Source of the DNA: Polynucleobacter meluiroseus
Lineage (GTDB): Bacteria > Pseudomonadota > Gammaproteobacteria > Burkholderiales > Burkholderiaceae
Length of the DNA stretch: 39,265 nt
Assembly (NCBI GenBank): GCA_945947155.1
Contig: CAMEXM010000011.1
Coordinates: 1-39,265 of the forward strand
Direction: 5' to 3'
Shown: positions 1 to 10,788 of the stretch, in pieces
How positions within the stretch are numbered: the stretch's first letter is position 1
Layout: each line of letters opens with the position of its first letter
Notes under the pieces: model-generated
Seen by the model: only the letters and a program-made list of their open reading frames with translations
Databases searched by the model: none
What the model was told of the DNA's origin: nothing
Position numbers and translations under genes: made by a program

Positions 1-270
1 CATTGCGCCCTCAACTTCGGTAGCTAATAAATCGAGGTCAGCTTGAGTAGACTGCTCAACATACAGCGGGTGGATGCCAAGGGTATAAACCAAGCCTGGC
101 ATCGCCACCGCATATTGCGTTACGAGCCTTCGGATGTTCGCTGCATCGCTGGACTTCACTGCCGGCAGCAATATCCCTTGTACCTGATTTTTTGCGGCAG
201 CCTCAATGACTTCGCCTAAATGCGATGCGAATTCAGGAGCGTCGAGATGGCAGTGGGTATCAAGCCACAT
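1..270 (-). CDS. TatD family hydrolase, N-terminal part (gene runs off the left edge)
   Basis: Reverse-strand reading from ATG at 270: MWLDTHCHLDAPEFASHLGEVIEAAAKNQVQGILLPAVKSSDAANIRRLV...YTLGIHPLYVEQ; N-terminal D-T-H-C-H-L metal-binding motif and GIHP motif typical of TatD. Confidence 0.85.
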   Translation of the reverse strand, partial: MWLDTHCHLDAPEFASHLGEVIEAAAKNQVQGILLPAVKSSDAANIRRLVTQYAVAMPGLVYTLGIHPLYVEQSTQADLDLLATEVEGAM

Positions 271-273
271 GCC

Positions 274-975
274 TTAGTTAACCTCAATTGGAATGGGATT
301 TAAATTACCATGGTCCAGTCGCAAGATACGATCGCAGCGGCGCGCTCGAATCGGATCGTGGGTGACGATCACAAATGCAGTCCCTTGCTCTTTAGCCACA
401 TCCAGCATTAAATCAAATACGCCATCGGCTGTCTCGGTATCCAAGTTACCGGTTGGCTCATCCGCTAGAACGCAGGCGGGGTTACCTACCAAGGCACGCG
501 CTACTGCAACGCGTTGGCGTTCGCCACCAGAAAGCTCACCCGGAGTATGCATGACGCGCTTTTGTAGTCCGACGGCCATCAACATGGCATTCGCTCGCTC
601 AAGCGATTCGTCTTTGCTTAAGCCTCGGATCCGCAGCGGCAACGCAACGTTCTCAGCCGCCGTGAATTCATCCAAGAGATGGTGAAATTGGTAAATAAAG
701 CCCAAGTATTGATTACGAAGTCGATCCAATGCCGAAACGCTGAGACGACTTAAATCCGAACCTGCTAAGGTCACTTGACCCGCACTCGGCGTATCAAGGC
801 CACCCAGTAAATGCAGCAAGGTGCTTTTACCCGAGCCAGACGCGCCCACAATCGCTACTTTTTCCGACTGCGCTACATCCAGGTCAACAGCCTTGAGTAC
901 GTCGACCGCGCTAGTGCCCTTGCCATAGGTCTTGGCAAGACTACGTGCATTTAAAACCAATGGGTGATCACTCAT
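274..975 (-). CDS. lolD: Lipoprotein-releasing ABC transporter ATP-binding protein LolD
   Basis: Walker [10 protein letters not shown], signature [15 protein letters not shown], Walker [12 protein letters not shown]; adjacent to LolC/E-type permease, overlapping 8 nt. Confidence 0.93.
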   Translation of the reverse strand: MSDHPLVLNARSLAKTYGKGTSAVDVLKAVDLDVAQSEKVAIVGASGSGKSTLLHLLGGLDTPSAGQVTLAGSDLSRLSVSALDRLRNQYLGFIYQFHHLLDEFTAAENVALPLRIRGLSKDESLERANAMLMAVGLQKRVMHTPGELSGGERQRVAVARALVGNPACVLADEPTGNLDTETADGVFDLMLDVAKEQGTAFVIVTHDPIRARRCDRILRLDHGNLNPIPIEVN

Positions 976-2230
976 AACGCAATGCCTCCGCAGGCTGCAC
1001 CTTTGCTGCGCGGCGGCTGGGGTACAGCGTGGCTAAAACAGAGAGGCCAAATGCTATGAATCCGACCGTAAGCACATCATTTAAGCGAACGTCGGATGGT
1101 AGCTGACTTATAAAGTAAATGTCGCGTGGTAAAAATTGCACGCGGAAGATTGCTTCAATCGTTGGCACAATCACATCAATGTTAAGTGCCACGAGTAAGC
1201 CCAGTCCAACACCACCGAGCGAGCCCAGCAAACCAATCGCCAGGCCCTGAATTAAAAAGATCCGCTGGATTAAACCTGGGCTTGCCCCCATGGTTCTCAA
1301 AATGGCGATATCAGCCTGCTTTTCATTGACGGTCATCACCAAGGTCGAAACTAGGTTAAATGCAGCAACCGCAATAATGAGCGTCAAGATAATGAACATC
1401 ATTTTCTTTTCAGTCTGCACCGCTGCAAACCAATTGCGATTGGAGCGTGACCAGTCAGTCACCCATAAAGCTTGGGGCACAAGACTGGCTAATTGATTGG
1501 CAATTTGGGGGGCGCGTTGCATGTCGTCTACCTTAACGCGCAGACCAGATGGATCCCGTAAGCGCAATAAGGCTGCGGCGTCTTGCCAATGCAAAATAGC
1601 TAAAGAACTGTCGTATTCATAGTGGCCACTGTCGACCACGCCCACTACATTGAGGGCGCGCATTCGGGGCATTACTCCGGCTGGCGTCAAATCACCCTCT
1701 GGAACAATTAAGTTGACACGATCGCCTAAACGTACGCCAAGCATATTGGCTAACTGCGCGCCCAGCACTACGCCAAAACTTCCGGGGCGCAGATCGGTAA
1801 TCTCACCCGCCACAAATTGCTTGGGTAAATCCGAGACCCGACCTTCTTCCGTTGGCGATACGCCGCGTACGGCAACCCCGCGCATCACCTCACCGCGACT
1901 GAGCAAACCCTGGGAACTCACCATAGGGGCCACACCAAGCACATGGGGCTGACTGGCCACCTTTGCTGAAAGCGCCTGCCAATCCGGCAAACCATCTGGA
2001 GCAGTAATTTCAATATGGGAGAGCACCGAGAGCATGCGATCGCGCACTTCTTTCTGGAAGCCATTCATAACCGACAGCACGACGATGAGGGCTGCAACCC
2101 CAAGGGCAATGCCTGCAGTCGATATCCCGGAGATAAAAGACAGGAAGCCATCGCGCTTGCCTACCGCTTTACTGCGCCGTGAACGGGTATACCGCAGGCC
2201 AATTTCCAGTTCGATGGGGACTTTAAACAT
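968..2230 (-). CDS. lolC: Lipoprotein-releasing ABC transporter permease (LolC/LolE family)
   Basis: 420 aa; N-terminal [46 protein letters not shown] typical of LolC/E; C-terminal FtsX-like TM region. Confidence 0.9.
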   Translation of the reverse strand: MFKVPIELEIGLRYTRSRRSKAVGKRDGFLSFISGISTAGIALGVAALIVVLSVMNGFQKEVRDRMLSVLSHIEITAPDGLPDWQALSAKVASQPHVLGVAPMVSSQGLLSRGEVMRGVAVRGVSPTEEGRVSDLPKQFVAGEITDLRPGSFGVVLGAQLANMLGVRLGDRVNLIVPEGDLTPAGVMPRMRALNVVGVVDSGHYEYDSSLAILHWQDAAALLRLRDPSGLRVKVDDMQRAPQIANQLASLVPQALWVTDWSRSNRNWFAAVQTEKKMMFIILTLIIAVAAFNLVSTLVMTVNEKQADIAILRTMGASPGLIQRIFLIQGLAIGLLGSLGGVGLGLLVALNIDVIVPTIEAIFRVQFLPRDIYFISQLPSDVRLNDVLTVGFIAFGLSVLATLYPSRRAAKVQPAEALRYE

Positions 2231-2277
2231 ATCCTTAGTTTAGTGAATAGTGACGACCTAGCTGGAGAAATGGGTAA

Positions 2278-3240
2278 ATGCCACCTAAAATCAGAAGAAT
2301 GACAACAAAAAGACGATTTACCCTTCTTCTATCGGGCGACGATGCTGTGGCTGATTCCTTACAGACCGCACCCACACGGGGCTTGCCACACGAGCGATTC
2401 TTGCTCGGCGATACCGTCCCGGTAGCCCCATTTGAATTGCTTGGACTACAAGGCGGCACTATTGATCCTAATACCGTGTTCGCTTGTATACAGCCAGTTC
2501 ACCTGCACGCCACCCGCGACCATTTGGTGTTGATGCACCCAGATCACATTCCACTCACCGCCCCTGAGTCGGCCGCCTTGCTCGCAGAGGCAAAGCCCCT
2601 ACTTCAAGACGAATTCAAAGCCGACGTTATTGCTGCTGATCCGCAGCACTGGTTCATTACCCCAGCGCGATTTGCTAGCTTAGCAACCCACTCGGTCGAC
2701 CAAGCCCACGGTCGCAATATTGATTGGTGGTTGCCGCGCGATACCGCAGAAGCGGGTACAGCACGAGCTTGGCGTAAATTACAAAATGAGATTCAGATGC
2801 TGTGGCACATTAGCCCGATCAACGAAGTACGCCATGCCAATGGTCAGCCTGCCATTAACTCGATCTGGATTAGCGGCATCGGCTCTATTGGCGATTTACA
2901 GGCTCCGGACGATATTCAAACGGCAAGCCACATCATCACTGACCATCTGGTTTTAAAGGGGCTAGCTGTCCATCTCCATATTCCCCATCGCAGTGATCCC
3001 ACTGCCGACGCCCTGATCGGTGGGTTTGCTTGGCTCAAGAATCCAGCTGCACTTTGGCCGATGTTGCAATCTGCTTTGCTAGATGAAACACTCGACGAAC
3101 TCGAGTTGATTGACTTTCCGAATGGCGCTCTGCGTAGACGCACCATTCAAAAGAATGATGTCAAAAAAGGATCCTGGGCATTTTGGCGCGCGCCCACATT
3201 ACTCAGCTGGCAAGAAATAATGGGGTCCAAAGCAGCATGA
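2278..3240 (+). CDS. RpfE-type regulatory protein / phosphoglycerate mutase-like hypothetical conserved in Betaproteobacteria
   Basis: 320 aa ORF upstream of and overlapping recJ by ATGA; sequence resembles the conserved gene usually found upstream of recJ in Burkholderiales (motifs PINEVRHANGQPAINSIWISGIG). ATG at 2299 is an alternative start. Confidence 0.6.
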   Translation: MPPKIRRMTTKRRFTLLLSGDDAVADSLQTAPTRGLPHERFLLGDTVPVAPFELLGLQGGTIDPNTVFACIQPVHLHATRDHLVLMHPDHIPLTAPESAALLAEAKPLLQDEFKADVIAADPQHWFITPARFASLATHSVDQAHGRNIDWWLPRDTAEAGTARAWRKLQNEIQMLWHISPINEVRHANGQPAINSIWISGIGSIGDLQAPDDIQTASHIITDHLVLKGLAVHLHIPHRSDPTADALIGGFAWLKNPAALWPMLQSALLDETLDELELIDFPNGALRRRTIQKNDVKKGSWAFWRAPTLLSWQEIMGSKAA

Positions 3241-5003
3241 TGACTTCCGTCTTTCGGCAGCGCGAATTTTCGGCAGAAGCGGCGGGCGCTCTTACTGCGG
3301 AAGGCCTACACCCCCTGCTGGCTAGACTCTATGCCGCTCGGGGCGTATCCAATAGCGATCAACTCGCCTTGGAGCTCAAGCATTTAATCTCGCCAACACA
3401 ATTAAGCCAGTGCCTCTCGACCGCCTCTATGCTTGCTGACGCCCTTGCGGAGAAGAAGCCGATGCTGGTTGTCGCAGACTATGACTGTGACGGCGCAACT
3501 GCGTGCGCTGTTGCCGTTCGTGGCCTGCGCTTACTCGGTGGCCAGAACACGAATATTCATTTTTTAGTACCCAATCGCTTTACGATGGGCTACGGCCTCA
3601 CACCCGATGTGGTGGATCTTGCCGCCACACAATCGCCGAAGCCAGCAATTCTGATTACGGTGGATAACGGCATTGCCAGCGATGCGGGTGTCGAGCGTGC
3701 ACGCGAGTTGGGTATGGAAGTCATCATCACAGACCATCACCTACCAGGCGACTGCATACCCAATGCGTTGGCAATCGTAAATCCCAACCAAACGGGTTGC
3801 GGCTTTCCCAGCAAGGCATTGGCCGGCGTTGGCGTGGTGTTTTATTTGCTAATTGCCTTACGTGCCGAACTCCGGCAACGCGGCACCTTCACGACAGATA
3901 CCCAACCCAAGATTGAAGATTTACTCGATTTAGTCGCCTTGGGAACCGTAGCCGATGTTGCGCAGCTGGACTATAACAACCGCATTTTGGTTGCCAATGG
4001 ACTACGGCGTATGCGAAAGAACATTGGACAGCCAGGCATTGCAGCCTTGTTCAGCGTTGCGGGTCGCGATATTCGCAAAGCCACAGCCGGTGATTTGGGT
4101 TTTGCAATTGGCCCCAGACTCAATGCTGCTGGACGCCTAGCCGATATGACTTTGGGAATTCAGCTGCTACTGGCAGACGATGCCGATGTCGCACTGCGCA
4201 TCGCCCAAGAACTTGATCGCATTAACCGGGAGCGCAGGGTAATTGAGGGCGGCATGCAAGAAGCCGCATTAGGGCATTTAGCAGGGGAGCAATTGGATGG
4301 TCTTGCAGCAGCCCGCTCCGCCCTATGCCTGTGGAATGCAAACTGGCATCAAGGCGTAGTCGGCATCGTCGCCTCTCGACTCAAAGAGCGCTTCAATCGC
4401 CCCGCCATCGTATTTGCCCCAGCCAATACTGAAGACACGCAGTCGCAATTGCGTGGATCGGGCCGCTCCATTAGCGGATTTCATCTGCGGGATGCATTGG
4501 ATTTAGTTTCCAAGCGCGAGCCTGGCCTCATTCTCAAATTTGGTGGTCATGCCATGGCAGCCGGCCTAACGATTGATCAAACCAACTTTGCCCGCTTTGA
4601 TGCCTGCTTTCAGGAAGTTGCCGATGAATTACTCGATGATGCGCTCTTAGCAAGGCAACACATTCACGATGGCGGCCTACGCCCCGATGAATTGACTGCA
4701 GAGATAGGCGACCTGTTGGCAGAGGAACTGTGGGGCCAAGGCTTCCCACAGCCGGTCTTTTATGGTGAATTTGAAGTGATTAGCCAATCCTTAATGAAAG
4801 AAAAACACCTGCGACTGCAACTGAGGCCTATCGGTAGTGACCCAGGGGACAAGCCGGTGGGTGGGGTGTGGTTTAACCACACCCAAACCCTGCCAGCACG
4901 GGCGCATTTAGCTTACCGCTTGGTTGCAGATCGGTTCGGCGGTCAAACCCGGGTACAACTCATGATTGAGGCCTTGGATGAAGGGAATGGGACGGATGCC
5001 TAA
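3237..5003 (+). CDS. recJ: Single-stranded-DNA-specific exonuclease RecJ
   Basis: DHH motifs VVADYDCDGATACAV, ITVDNGIAS, ITDHHLPG; GGHAMAAGLTI. Start taken as ATG 3237 (ATGA overlap with upstream gene) rather than 3183. Confidence 0.93.
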   Translation: MMTSVFRQREFSAEAAGALTAEGLHPLLARLYAARGVSNSDQLALELKHLISPTQLSQCLSTASMLADALAEKKPMLVVADYDCDGATACAVAVRGLRLLGGQNTNIHFLVPNRFTMGYGLTPDVVDLAATQSPKPAILITVDNGIASDAGVERARELGMEVIITDHHLPGDCIPNALAIVNPNQTGCGFPSKALAGVGVVFYLLIALRAELRQRGTFTTDTQPKIEDLLDLVALGTVADVAQLDYNNRILVANGLRRMRKNIGQPGIAALFSVAGRDIRKATAGDLGFAIGPRLNAAGRLADMTLGIQLLLADDADVALRIAQELDRINRERRVIEGGMQEAALGHLAGEQLDGLAAARSALCLWNANWHQGVVGIVASRLKERFNRPAIVFAPANTEDTQSQLRGSGRSISGFHLRDALDLVSKREPGLILKFGGHAMAAGLTIDQTNFARFDACFQEVADELLDDALLARQHIHDGGLRPDELTAEIGDLLAEELWGQGFPQPVFYGEFEVISQSLMKEKHLRLQLRPIGSDPGDKPVGGVWFNHTQTLPARAHLAYRLVADRFGGQTRVQLMIEALDEGNGTDA

Positions 5004-5030
5004 AGGCCGCTTCACTTTATAATCAGCAGC

Positions 5031-6135
5031 ATGGAAGCCGAACAATTAAACCTTATCTCCAATACTCTTCACGATCTGCTCATACGCGAGCAAGCACTTC
5101 GGGGGTATCTTTGACTATGACGTCAAGTCACGTCGCCTAACGGAAGTTAATTCCATACTGGAAGATCCCACAATTTGGGATGACCAAAAGCGAGCCCAGG
5201 CACTCGGTAAAGAAAAAAAATTATTAGACGGGGTGGTCTCCACCCTTACTAACCTCAACACGAATATCACCGGCGCCCTCGAATTATTTGAGATGGCCAA
5301 AGAAGAAAGTGACTTTGAGACCTTAAGCGCAATTGAGCTTGATACCGAGAGTTACAGCAAAATTATTGCAGCCCTTGAGTTTCGTCGGATGTTTCACAAT
5401 GAGATGGATCCCTGCAATTGCTTTATTGACATTCAGGCGGGTGCCGGCGGAACGGAGGCTTGCGATTGGGCGAGCATGCTGTTTCGCCAGTACCTTAAGT
5501 ATTGTGAACGCAAAGGCTACAAAACGGAGATCCTAGAAGAATCCGATGGTGACGTTGCTGGCATTAAGAGTGCCACTATCAAGATTGATGGAGAGTATGC
5601 CTATGGCCACCTCCGCTCCGAGACTGGGGTACATCGATTAGTGCGTAAATCCCCATTTGACTCATCAGGCGGTCGCCACACCTCCTTCGCCAGTATCTAC
5701 GTTTACCCTGAAATCGATGATTCGATTGAGATCGACGTCAATCCGGCCGACATTAGAACCGATACCTACCGCGCTTCGGGCGCTGGTGGTCAGCACATCA
5801 ATAAAACCGATTCTGCCGTTCGCTTAACCCACTTGCCGACTGGCATTGTGGTGCAATGCCAAAATGACCGAAGCCAACACCGTAATCGTGCTGAGGCCAT
5901 GACCATGCTGAAGTCACGCCTGTATGAACACGAGATGCAAAAACGCCGCGTCGAGCAAGATAAGCTAGAGGCTAATAAAACCGATGTGGGTTGGGGTCAT
6001 CAAATCCGATCGTATGTTTTAGATCAAAGCCGAATTAAAGATTTGCGCACCAACGTCGAGATTTCTAACACCCAAAAAGTGTTGGATGGCGACCTCGATG
6101 CCTTTATTGAAGCCAGCCTGAAGCAAGGCGTTTAA
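5031..6135 (+). CDS. prfB: Peptide chain release factor 2, programmed +1 frameshift
   Basis: Zero-frame ATG 5031 [27 protein letters not shown] then TGA at 5112-5114 in CGGGGGTATCTTTGAC; +1 frame continues [22 protein letters not shown] into the 5233..6135 ORF with [54 protein letters not shown]. Confidence 0.96.
5101..5115 (+). promoter_or_regulatory. prfB: Programmed +1 ribosomal frameshift site of prfB (internal SD-like GGGGG + CUU UGA C)
   Basis: GGGGGTATCTTTGAC immediately before the frame change; in-frame TGA at 5112-5114. Confidence 0.95.
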
Positions 6136-6158
6136 TTACTCTGATTAGCTCAAACCCC

Positions 6159-7709
6159 ATGAACGATAAAACCCAAACTCCAGACAATGTGCCAGAAGCC
6201 TTAGATGAAAACCACATCATCTCCGAGCGCCGTGAAAAGTTAGCGCAGCTGCGTGCCAAAGGCGTTGCCTTTCCGAATGACTTTGTCCCCACCCACCATG
6301 CAGCCGATTTACATGCGCACTACGATGGCTTCAATAAAGAAGAGTTGGCCGCCAAGAAGGTGATGGTCAAAGTAGCTGGGCGTATGGTTTTAAAACGCGT
6401 GATGGGCAAAGCCAGTTTTGCAACCATTCAAGATCGCACAGGGCAAATTCAGTTTTACATTAGCGATGAAATCAGCAGCGCTGATATTCACAATGCATTC
6501 AAACACTGGGACATGGGCGACTTTATTGCGGCCGAGGGGCATTTATTTAAAACCAATAAGGGTGAACTCTCGGTGGAGTGCAGCAGCTTGCGACTCCTCA
6601 GTAAATCGCTGCGCCCCCTACCCGATAAGTTTCATGGCCTCTCTGATTTAGAGACGAAGTACCGCCAGCGTTACGTTGATCTGATCGTTAGTCCGGATAC
6701 CCGCGCGACCTTTGTCTCCCGCAGTAAAGCCATTGCTTCATTACGTCGCCACATGCTGGAAGCCAACTTCATGGAGGTTGAGACCCCCATGCTCCACCCC
6801 ATTCCCGGCGGAGCAACAGCAAAACCATTTACGACTCACCACAATGCACTCGACATGCAGATGTTTTTACGTATCGCGCCCGAACTCTACCTCAAGCGTT
6901 TAGTCGTCGGCGGCTTTGAACGTGTTTTTGAAATCAATCGTAATTTCCGCAACGAAGGTGTTAGCCCCCGTCACAACCCTGAATTTACGATGATGGAGTT
7001 TTATGCAGCCTATACCGACTACAAATGGTTGATGGACTTTACCGAGGGTTTGATTCGCGCCGCTGCAATTGATGCGCAAGGTACCGCAACCCTCACCCAC
7101 CAGGGCCGTCCGCTGGATTTAAGTAAACCGTTTCAACGTTTGACCATTACCGAGGCCATCCTAAAATATGGCCCTGACTCCAAAAAGAGCTATACCCCTG
7201 ACCAACTGGAGGACGCTGAATTCATTCGTGCCGAACTCAAAAAAGGGGGCGAGGATGTTAATGCGCCGGCACTTAAGAATGCGGGCATTGGCGCCTTGCA
7301 GCTAGCTTTATTTGAACTGGTCGCTGAACACCATTTATGGGAGCCAACTTACATCATCGACTACCCGATTGAAGTTAGCCCCCTCGCCCGTGAATCCGAT
7401 ACTCGCCCTGGCGTTACAGAACGTTTTGAGCTCTTCATCACTGGCCGTGAAATTGCCAATGGCTTTTCTGAGCTCAATGACGCGGAAGATCAGGCGCGGC
7501 GCTTTCAGAAGCAAGTGGAGCAAAAAGAAGCAGGCAATGAAGAAGCCATGTACTTTGACCACGACTTTATCCGCGCACTGGAGTACGGCATGCCTCCAAC
7601 CGGCGGCTGCGGTATTGGCATCGACCGGCTGGTGATGCTGCTCACCGATGTACCTAATATTCGTGACGTAATTTTGTTCCCCCATTTGCGCCGCGAAGAA
7701 GACCAATAA
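6159..7709 (+). CDS. lysS: Lysine--tRNA ligase (class II)
   Basis: 516 aa; class II aaRS motifs [53 protein letters not shown]. Confidence 0.96.
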   Translation: MNDKTQTPDNVPEALDENHIISERREKLAQLRAKGVAFPNDFVPTHHAADLHAHYDGFNKEELAAKKVMVKVAGRMVLKRVMGKASFATIQDRTGQIQFYISDEISSADIHNAFKHWDMGDFIAAEGHLFKTNKGELSVECSSLRLLSKSLRPLPDKFHGLSDLETKYRQRYVDLIVSPDTRATFVSRSKAIASLRRHMLEANFMEVETPMLHPIPGGATAKPFTTHHNALDMQMFLRIAPELYLKRLVVGGFERVFEINRNFRNEGVSPRHNPEFTMMEFYAAYTDYKWLMDFTEGLIRAAAIDAQGTATLTHQGRPLDLSKPFQRLTITEAILKYGPDSKKSYTPDQLEDAEFIRAELKKGGEDVNAPALKNAGIGALQLALFELVAEHHLWEPTYIIDYPIEVSPLARESDTRPGVTERFELFITGREIANGFSELNDAEDQARRFQKQVEQKEAGNEEAMYFDHDFIRALEYGMPPTGGCGIGIDRLVMLLTDVPNIRDVILFPHLRREEDQ

Positions 7710-7724
7710 AACGGAATTGAATGA

Positions 7725-8282
7725 ATGATGCTGCTAGAGATTGCCAACTTAATTTCTGAAATCGCCATCACGGTCATTGGTGGTGCATGCCTATTGCGTT
7801 GCTATTTGCAATACCTTAAATTCAATTTATCACCGCACTCAGGCAATCCGATTGGCCTCTACTTGATGCCACTGACAAACTGGCTGGTGATGCCCCTGCG
7901 CAAAGTGATTCCAAGCGTCGGGCGCATTGATAGCGCCTGCGTATTAGGAGCTTATTTAATTGTGCTTGCCAAACTGCTCTTGCTCGGGCTTTTGCTGGGT
8001 AGTATTCCACCCATTCTTAGCCTGCTCATCGGCTCCGTTTTAGAGCTCATCGGCCTTATCTTATCGATCTTAGTTGTCTTCATCATCGCCAATGTAGTCT
8101 TGTCGTGGGTTGGCCGTGGATCGCCAACGCAATACATGCTGGCTGAGATACTTAATCCACTGCTCGCCCCCATTAAACGCATCATGCCAAGCTTGGGGCC
8201 ACTGGATTTATCACCGCTCATCTTGCTGGTTTTAATTCAGATAGCACAGATTGTATTAAGCAATATTGCGCGCATCCTTTGA
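7725..8282 (+). CDS. YggT family membrane protein
   Basis: 185 aa hydrophobic; duplicated YggT-type segments (NPIGLYLMPLTNWLVMPLRKVIPSVG / LAEILNPLLAPIKRIMPSLGPLDLSPLILLVLIQ). Confidence 0.88.
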   Translation: MMLLEIANLISEIAITVIGGACLLRCYLQYLKFNLSPHSGNPIGLYLMPLTNWLVMPLRKVIPSVGRIDSACVLGAYLIVLAKLLLLGLLLGSIPPILSLLIGSVLELIGLILSILVVFIIANVVLSWVGRGSPTQYMLAEILNPLLAPIKRIMPSLGPLDLSPLILLVLIQIAQIVLSNIARIL

Positions 8283-8420
8283 CTTCAATTACCCAGGCTA
8301 AAGGCATGAGTGCTACCAATTTTCAAACGTCTGTGAATGGGGAACGGAAGAAGTTTAGCGATATTGTGAAGATTGCAAGAGTAGGGCAATAGTCGCAATC
8401 TAAAGTCAAAAGTGCTTCTA

Positions 8421-9506
8421 TTAATTGACTGAGAGTTCCACGGTCAGTTTAGTGCCGGGAACAATAATGCCGCCCCGATTACCTGGCTCTACGGAACCCC
8501 ATCTAGCGGCAAAATAGTCGGGCAGTGGTTTCCCATCAAGCGGTGCTATCCATAGTCTTAATAAATGGCGCTGACGCTCCGGTTCGGGCCAATTTTCAAA
8601 ATCACTTCGTGAATGAAAAATCTGATGGTTGTGAATAATCTGAATATCACCTGGCTCAAAACTCATCGGCAGAATCAATTTACCTTCTGCAATAATTTCA
8701 TCCAACAAATTCATTACATCAATTTGTTTTTGGGTAAGTCGCGGGGCCTCTGGAAAATTAGTTTGAGCAGATTCAATATAGGGCCGAATATACACACACG
8801 ATAATTCGCCCTGATACCAACTAAAAATGGGCATATCAAACCAAGGGTTCAGGCCTGCAGGCACCTCACCACGGCGATCGGTGGGATAAGGCATAAAAAG
8901 CGCCTCTAGTAAATCTGGCCGTCTTCGAGCAATTTCATTGTATGCACTCATGGAACTCGCTAAATACGATTCGCCACCCTGCTTGGCCTTTTGCAGACAC
9001 AACAGCGCTACGAAATCGGCGGAGTCTGTATGAAATTCTAATTTTTTATTGGTCTGATAGAAGCGGGTTTTACTGTCAGCAATGTCGGCACCCTGATCTC
9101 GAACATGACCTAATAAGTGCCCCTTTGCGTTGTTGCTTCTCAAGCTACCTAAATGACAGCCCAGCCCAAGATAGATAACAGAAGCAAGTTTAATGCCGAG
9201 CTCTTGAACCGGGATTCCCCTCAGCAGTACAAAACCACGTCCCTCTAAGAGCTCTTTTGAGATATTGTTGATTAAAGTACAAATGGTTGGCAGTGGAAAG
9301 TCATCTTTCGTAATTTGCTCTAATGGCTTCTCCAAGCTTAGAAAATGGAGGGCTGCATGATGCAATTCGGCGAGCTGATTTTGAGTCCACTCTATTTTCC
9401 AAGATTGATCACTTTCCATTTCAGCCCCAGTCCAAATGCTGGAGCCACTAACTTGCATAGGAAAATCGTCAGGTATTTTAATTTCTCTATTGATATTATT
9501 AAGCAT
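8421..9506 (-). CDS. TauD/TfdA family Fe(II)/2-oxoglutarate-dependent dioxygenase
   Basis: 361 aa; HxD motif in LEFHTDSADF, distal IIHNHQIFHSRSDF and RHLLRLW region characteristic of the TauD superfamily. Confidence 0.8.
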   Translation of the reverse strand: MLNNINREIKIPDDFPMQVSGSSIWTGAEMESDQSWKIEWTQNQLAELHHAALHFLSLEKPLEQITKDDFPLPTICTLINNISKELLEGRGFVLLRGIPVQELGIKLASVIYLGLGCHLGSLRSNNAKGHLLGHVRDQGADIADSKTRFYQTNKKLEFHTDSADFVALLCLQKAKQGGESYLASSMSAYNEIARRRPDLLEALFMPYPTDRRGEVPAGLNPWFDMPIFSWYQGELSCVYIRPYIESAQTNFPEAPRLTQKQIDVMNLLDEIIAEGKLILPMSFEPGDIQIIHNHQIFHSRSDFENWPEPERQRHLLRLWIAPLDGKPLPDYFAARWGSVEPGNRGGIIVPGTKLTVELSVN

Positions 9507-9590
9507 AGAAATAATAAATTGAAATGCCTTACATAAATTTGGTGTGCGACTTTGTTAAGAGACCTAGATAGCTTAGGTTTTTATCTCGGC

Positions 9591-9617
9591 ATAAATTGGC
9601 CTTGTGAGCCAATTTAT
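9591..9617 (-). terminator. Inverted repeat downstream of the Bug gene (possible terminator/3' end stabiliser)
   Basis: ATAAATTGGC-cttgtga-GCCAATTTAT: perfect 10-bp arms, 7-nt loop; no convincing T-tract on the minus strand. Confidence 0.45.
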
Positions 9618-9634
9618 ACCAAAGAAAATGTAGA

Positions 9635-10636
9635 TTACTTTTTAAGATTAAGTTGGGCGCCAAGTTTGCTGTAAAGATCAAACTGCTCTTTAGCAAAGCT
9701 CTCGGTATCTCTGGGCGAGCGTATTGCTGGAATAGCACCCACAGTATCGTTACCCCGTATCCAGGCTGGATCTACCGCAACTTCTTTTAGTACGGCCTGC
9801 CATTTAGCGACTACTTCGGCAGGCAATCCAGGCGGTCCATAAAGCCCACTCCACCCCATGACTTGTTCCAGATTTGAAACACCCATTTCGCGTGCGGTAG
9901 GTACATCTGGGAAGTCTTTTAGACGACTTGCTGTGGAGGTTACGAGTGCACGCACAGTACCACCCTTAATCTGTCCAACTAGAGTGGTTAGGTTATTGCA
10001 GATAAACTGTACTTGCCCACCCAGTAATGCGGTTGTAGCTTCGCCGCCGCCTTTGTATGGAATCATCATAGCCGCTGTAGATGGCAAATTAAGCTGACTC
10101 AATACAACCTCGACCGCTAAGTGCTGGGTGGTTCCTGCTCCAGCACTTGCGTAATTCAATTTACCCGGATTTGCTCTAATTCCATTGATAAGGTCAGGAA
10201 ATGTTTTGTAGGGTGAATCGTTTTTTACAATACAAACTACCGGATTGAAATCCAATAATGAGATGAATGTAAAGTCATTCCACTTGTAGGGTGTACTGCT
10301 ATCCAGTGCTGGAGTAATCGCCTGAGAACCTCCACGCGATACTAACAAAGTGTATCCATCTGGAGCTGCAGTTCTTACCCGTTGCGAGCCGATCGTGCCT
10401 GAAGCGCCTGGGATGTTAGTGACGATTACTGGCTGCCCAATAAGCTTAGTAGCAACGGCCGAAAGATTTCTACCAGAAAAATCGCTGTCACCGCCAGCAG
10501 CATAAGGTGCCACTAATGTAACTGGCTTATTCGGATAGGTTTGAGCGTGTGAAAAACCAATACCCAGTAAAGTAACTAACGCTCCTGCGGATAGTAAGGC
10601 TGGTTTTAACAACAGTTGCTTTAAATTATTACCCAT
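9635..10636 (-). CDS. Bug/TctC family tripartite tricarboxylate transporter substrate-binding protein
   Basis: Start chosen at M23 of the 10702 ORF: signal peptide MGNNLKQLLLKPALLSAGALVTLLGIGFSHAQ, then YPNKPVTLVAPYAAGGDSDFSGR and PGASGTIGSQRV, NYASAGAGTTQHLAVE. Confidence 0.85.
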   Translation of the reverse strand: MGNNLKQLLLKPALLSAGALVTLLGIGFSHAQTYPNKPVTLVAPYAAGGDSDFSGRNLSAVATKLIGQPVIVTNIPGASGTIGSQRVRTAAPDGYTLLVSRGGSQAITPALDSSTPYKWNDFTFISLLDFNPVVCIVKNDSPYKTFPDLINGIRANPGKLNYASAGAGTTQHLAVEVVLSQLNLPSTAAMMIPYKGGGEATTALLGGQVQFICNNLTTLVGQIKGGTVRALVTSTASRLKDFPDVPTAREMGVSNLEQVMGWSGLYGPPGLPAEVVAKWQAVLKEVAVDPAWIRGNDTVGAIPAIRSPRDTESFAKEQFDLYSKLGAQLNLKK

Positions 10637-10788
10637 CTTATGGCTCCAGTAAGAACATTGAAAAGGTGAGTTCACATTAGCAAGCGTATGAGGGAGATGC
10701 AATACGAGTAATCCCCTAATTACCTTATTTTTTATCGCAATACAGTCTCTTTACCGGAACCCGCAGGCTGAGGCGCGCCGCTGCCAGC

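Noticed and set aside
293-685. Plus-strand ORF antisense to lolD (130 aa)
   Set aside because: Low-complexity Ser/Arg/Thr-rich translation fully antisense to a clear lolD; treated as spurious. The same applies to most other short antisense ORFs in the track (for example 1290-1496, 1650-1952, 7335-7706, 22393-22836, 28928-29263).
8306-8392. 28-codon ORF MSATNFQTSVNGERKKFSDIVKIARVGQ between yggT and the dioxygenase gene
   Set aside because: Too short, no clear ribosome-binding site or recognisable family; could be a gene remnant but cannot be supported.
8369-8402. GATTGC...GCAATC inverted repeat in the yggT/TauD convergent spacer as a terminator
   Set aside because: 6-bp arms with an 18-nt loop and no adjacent T-run; too weak to call.
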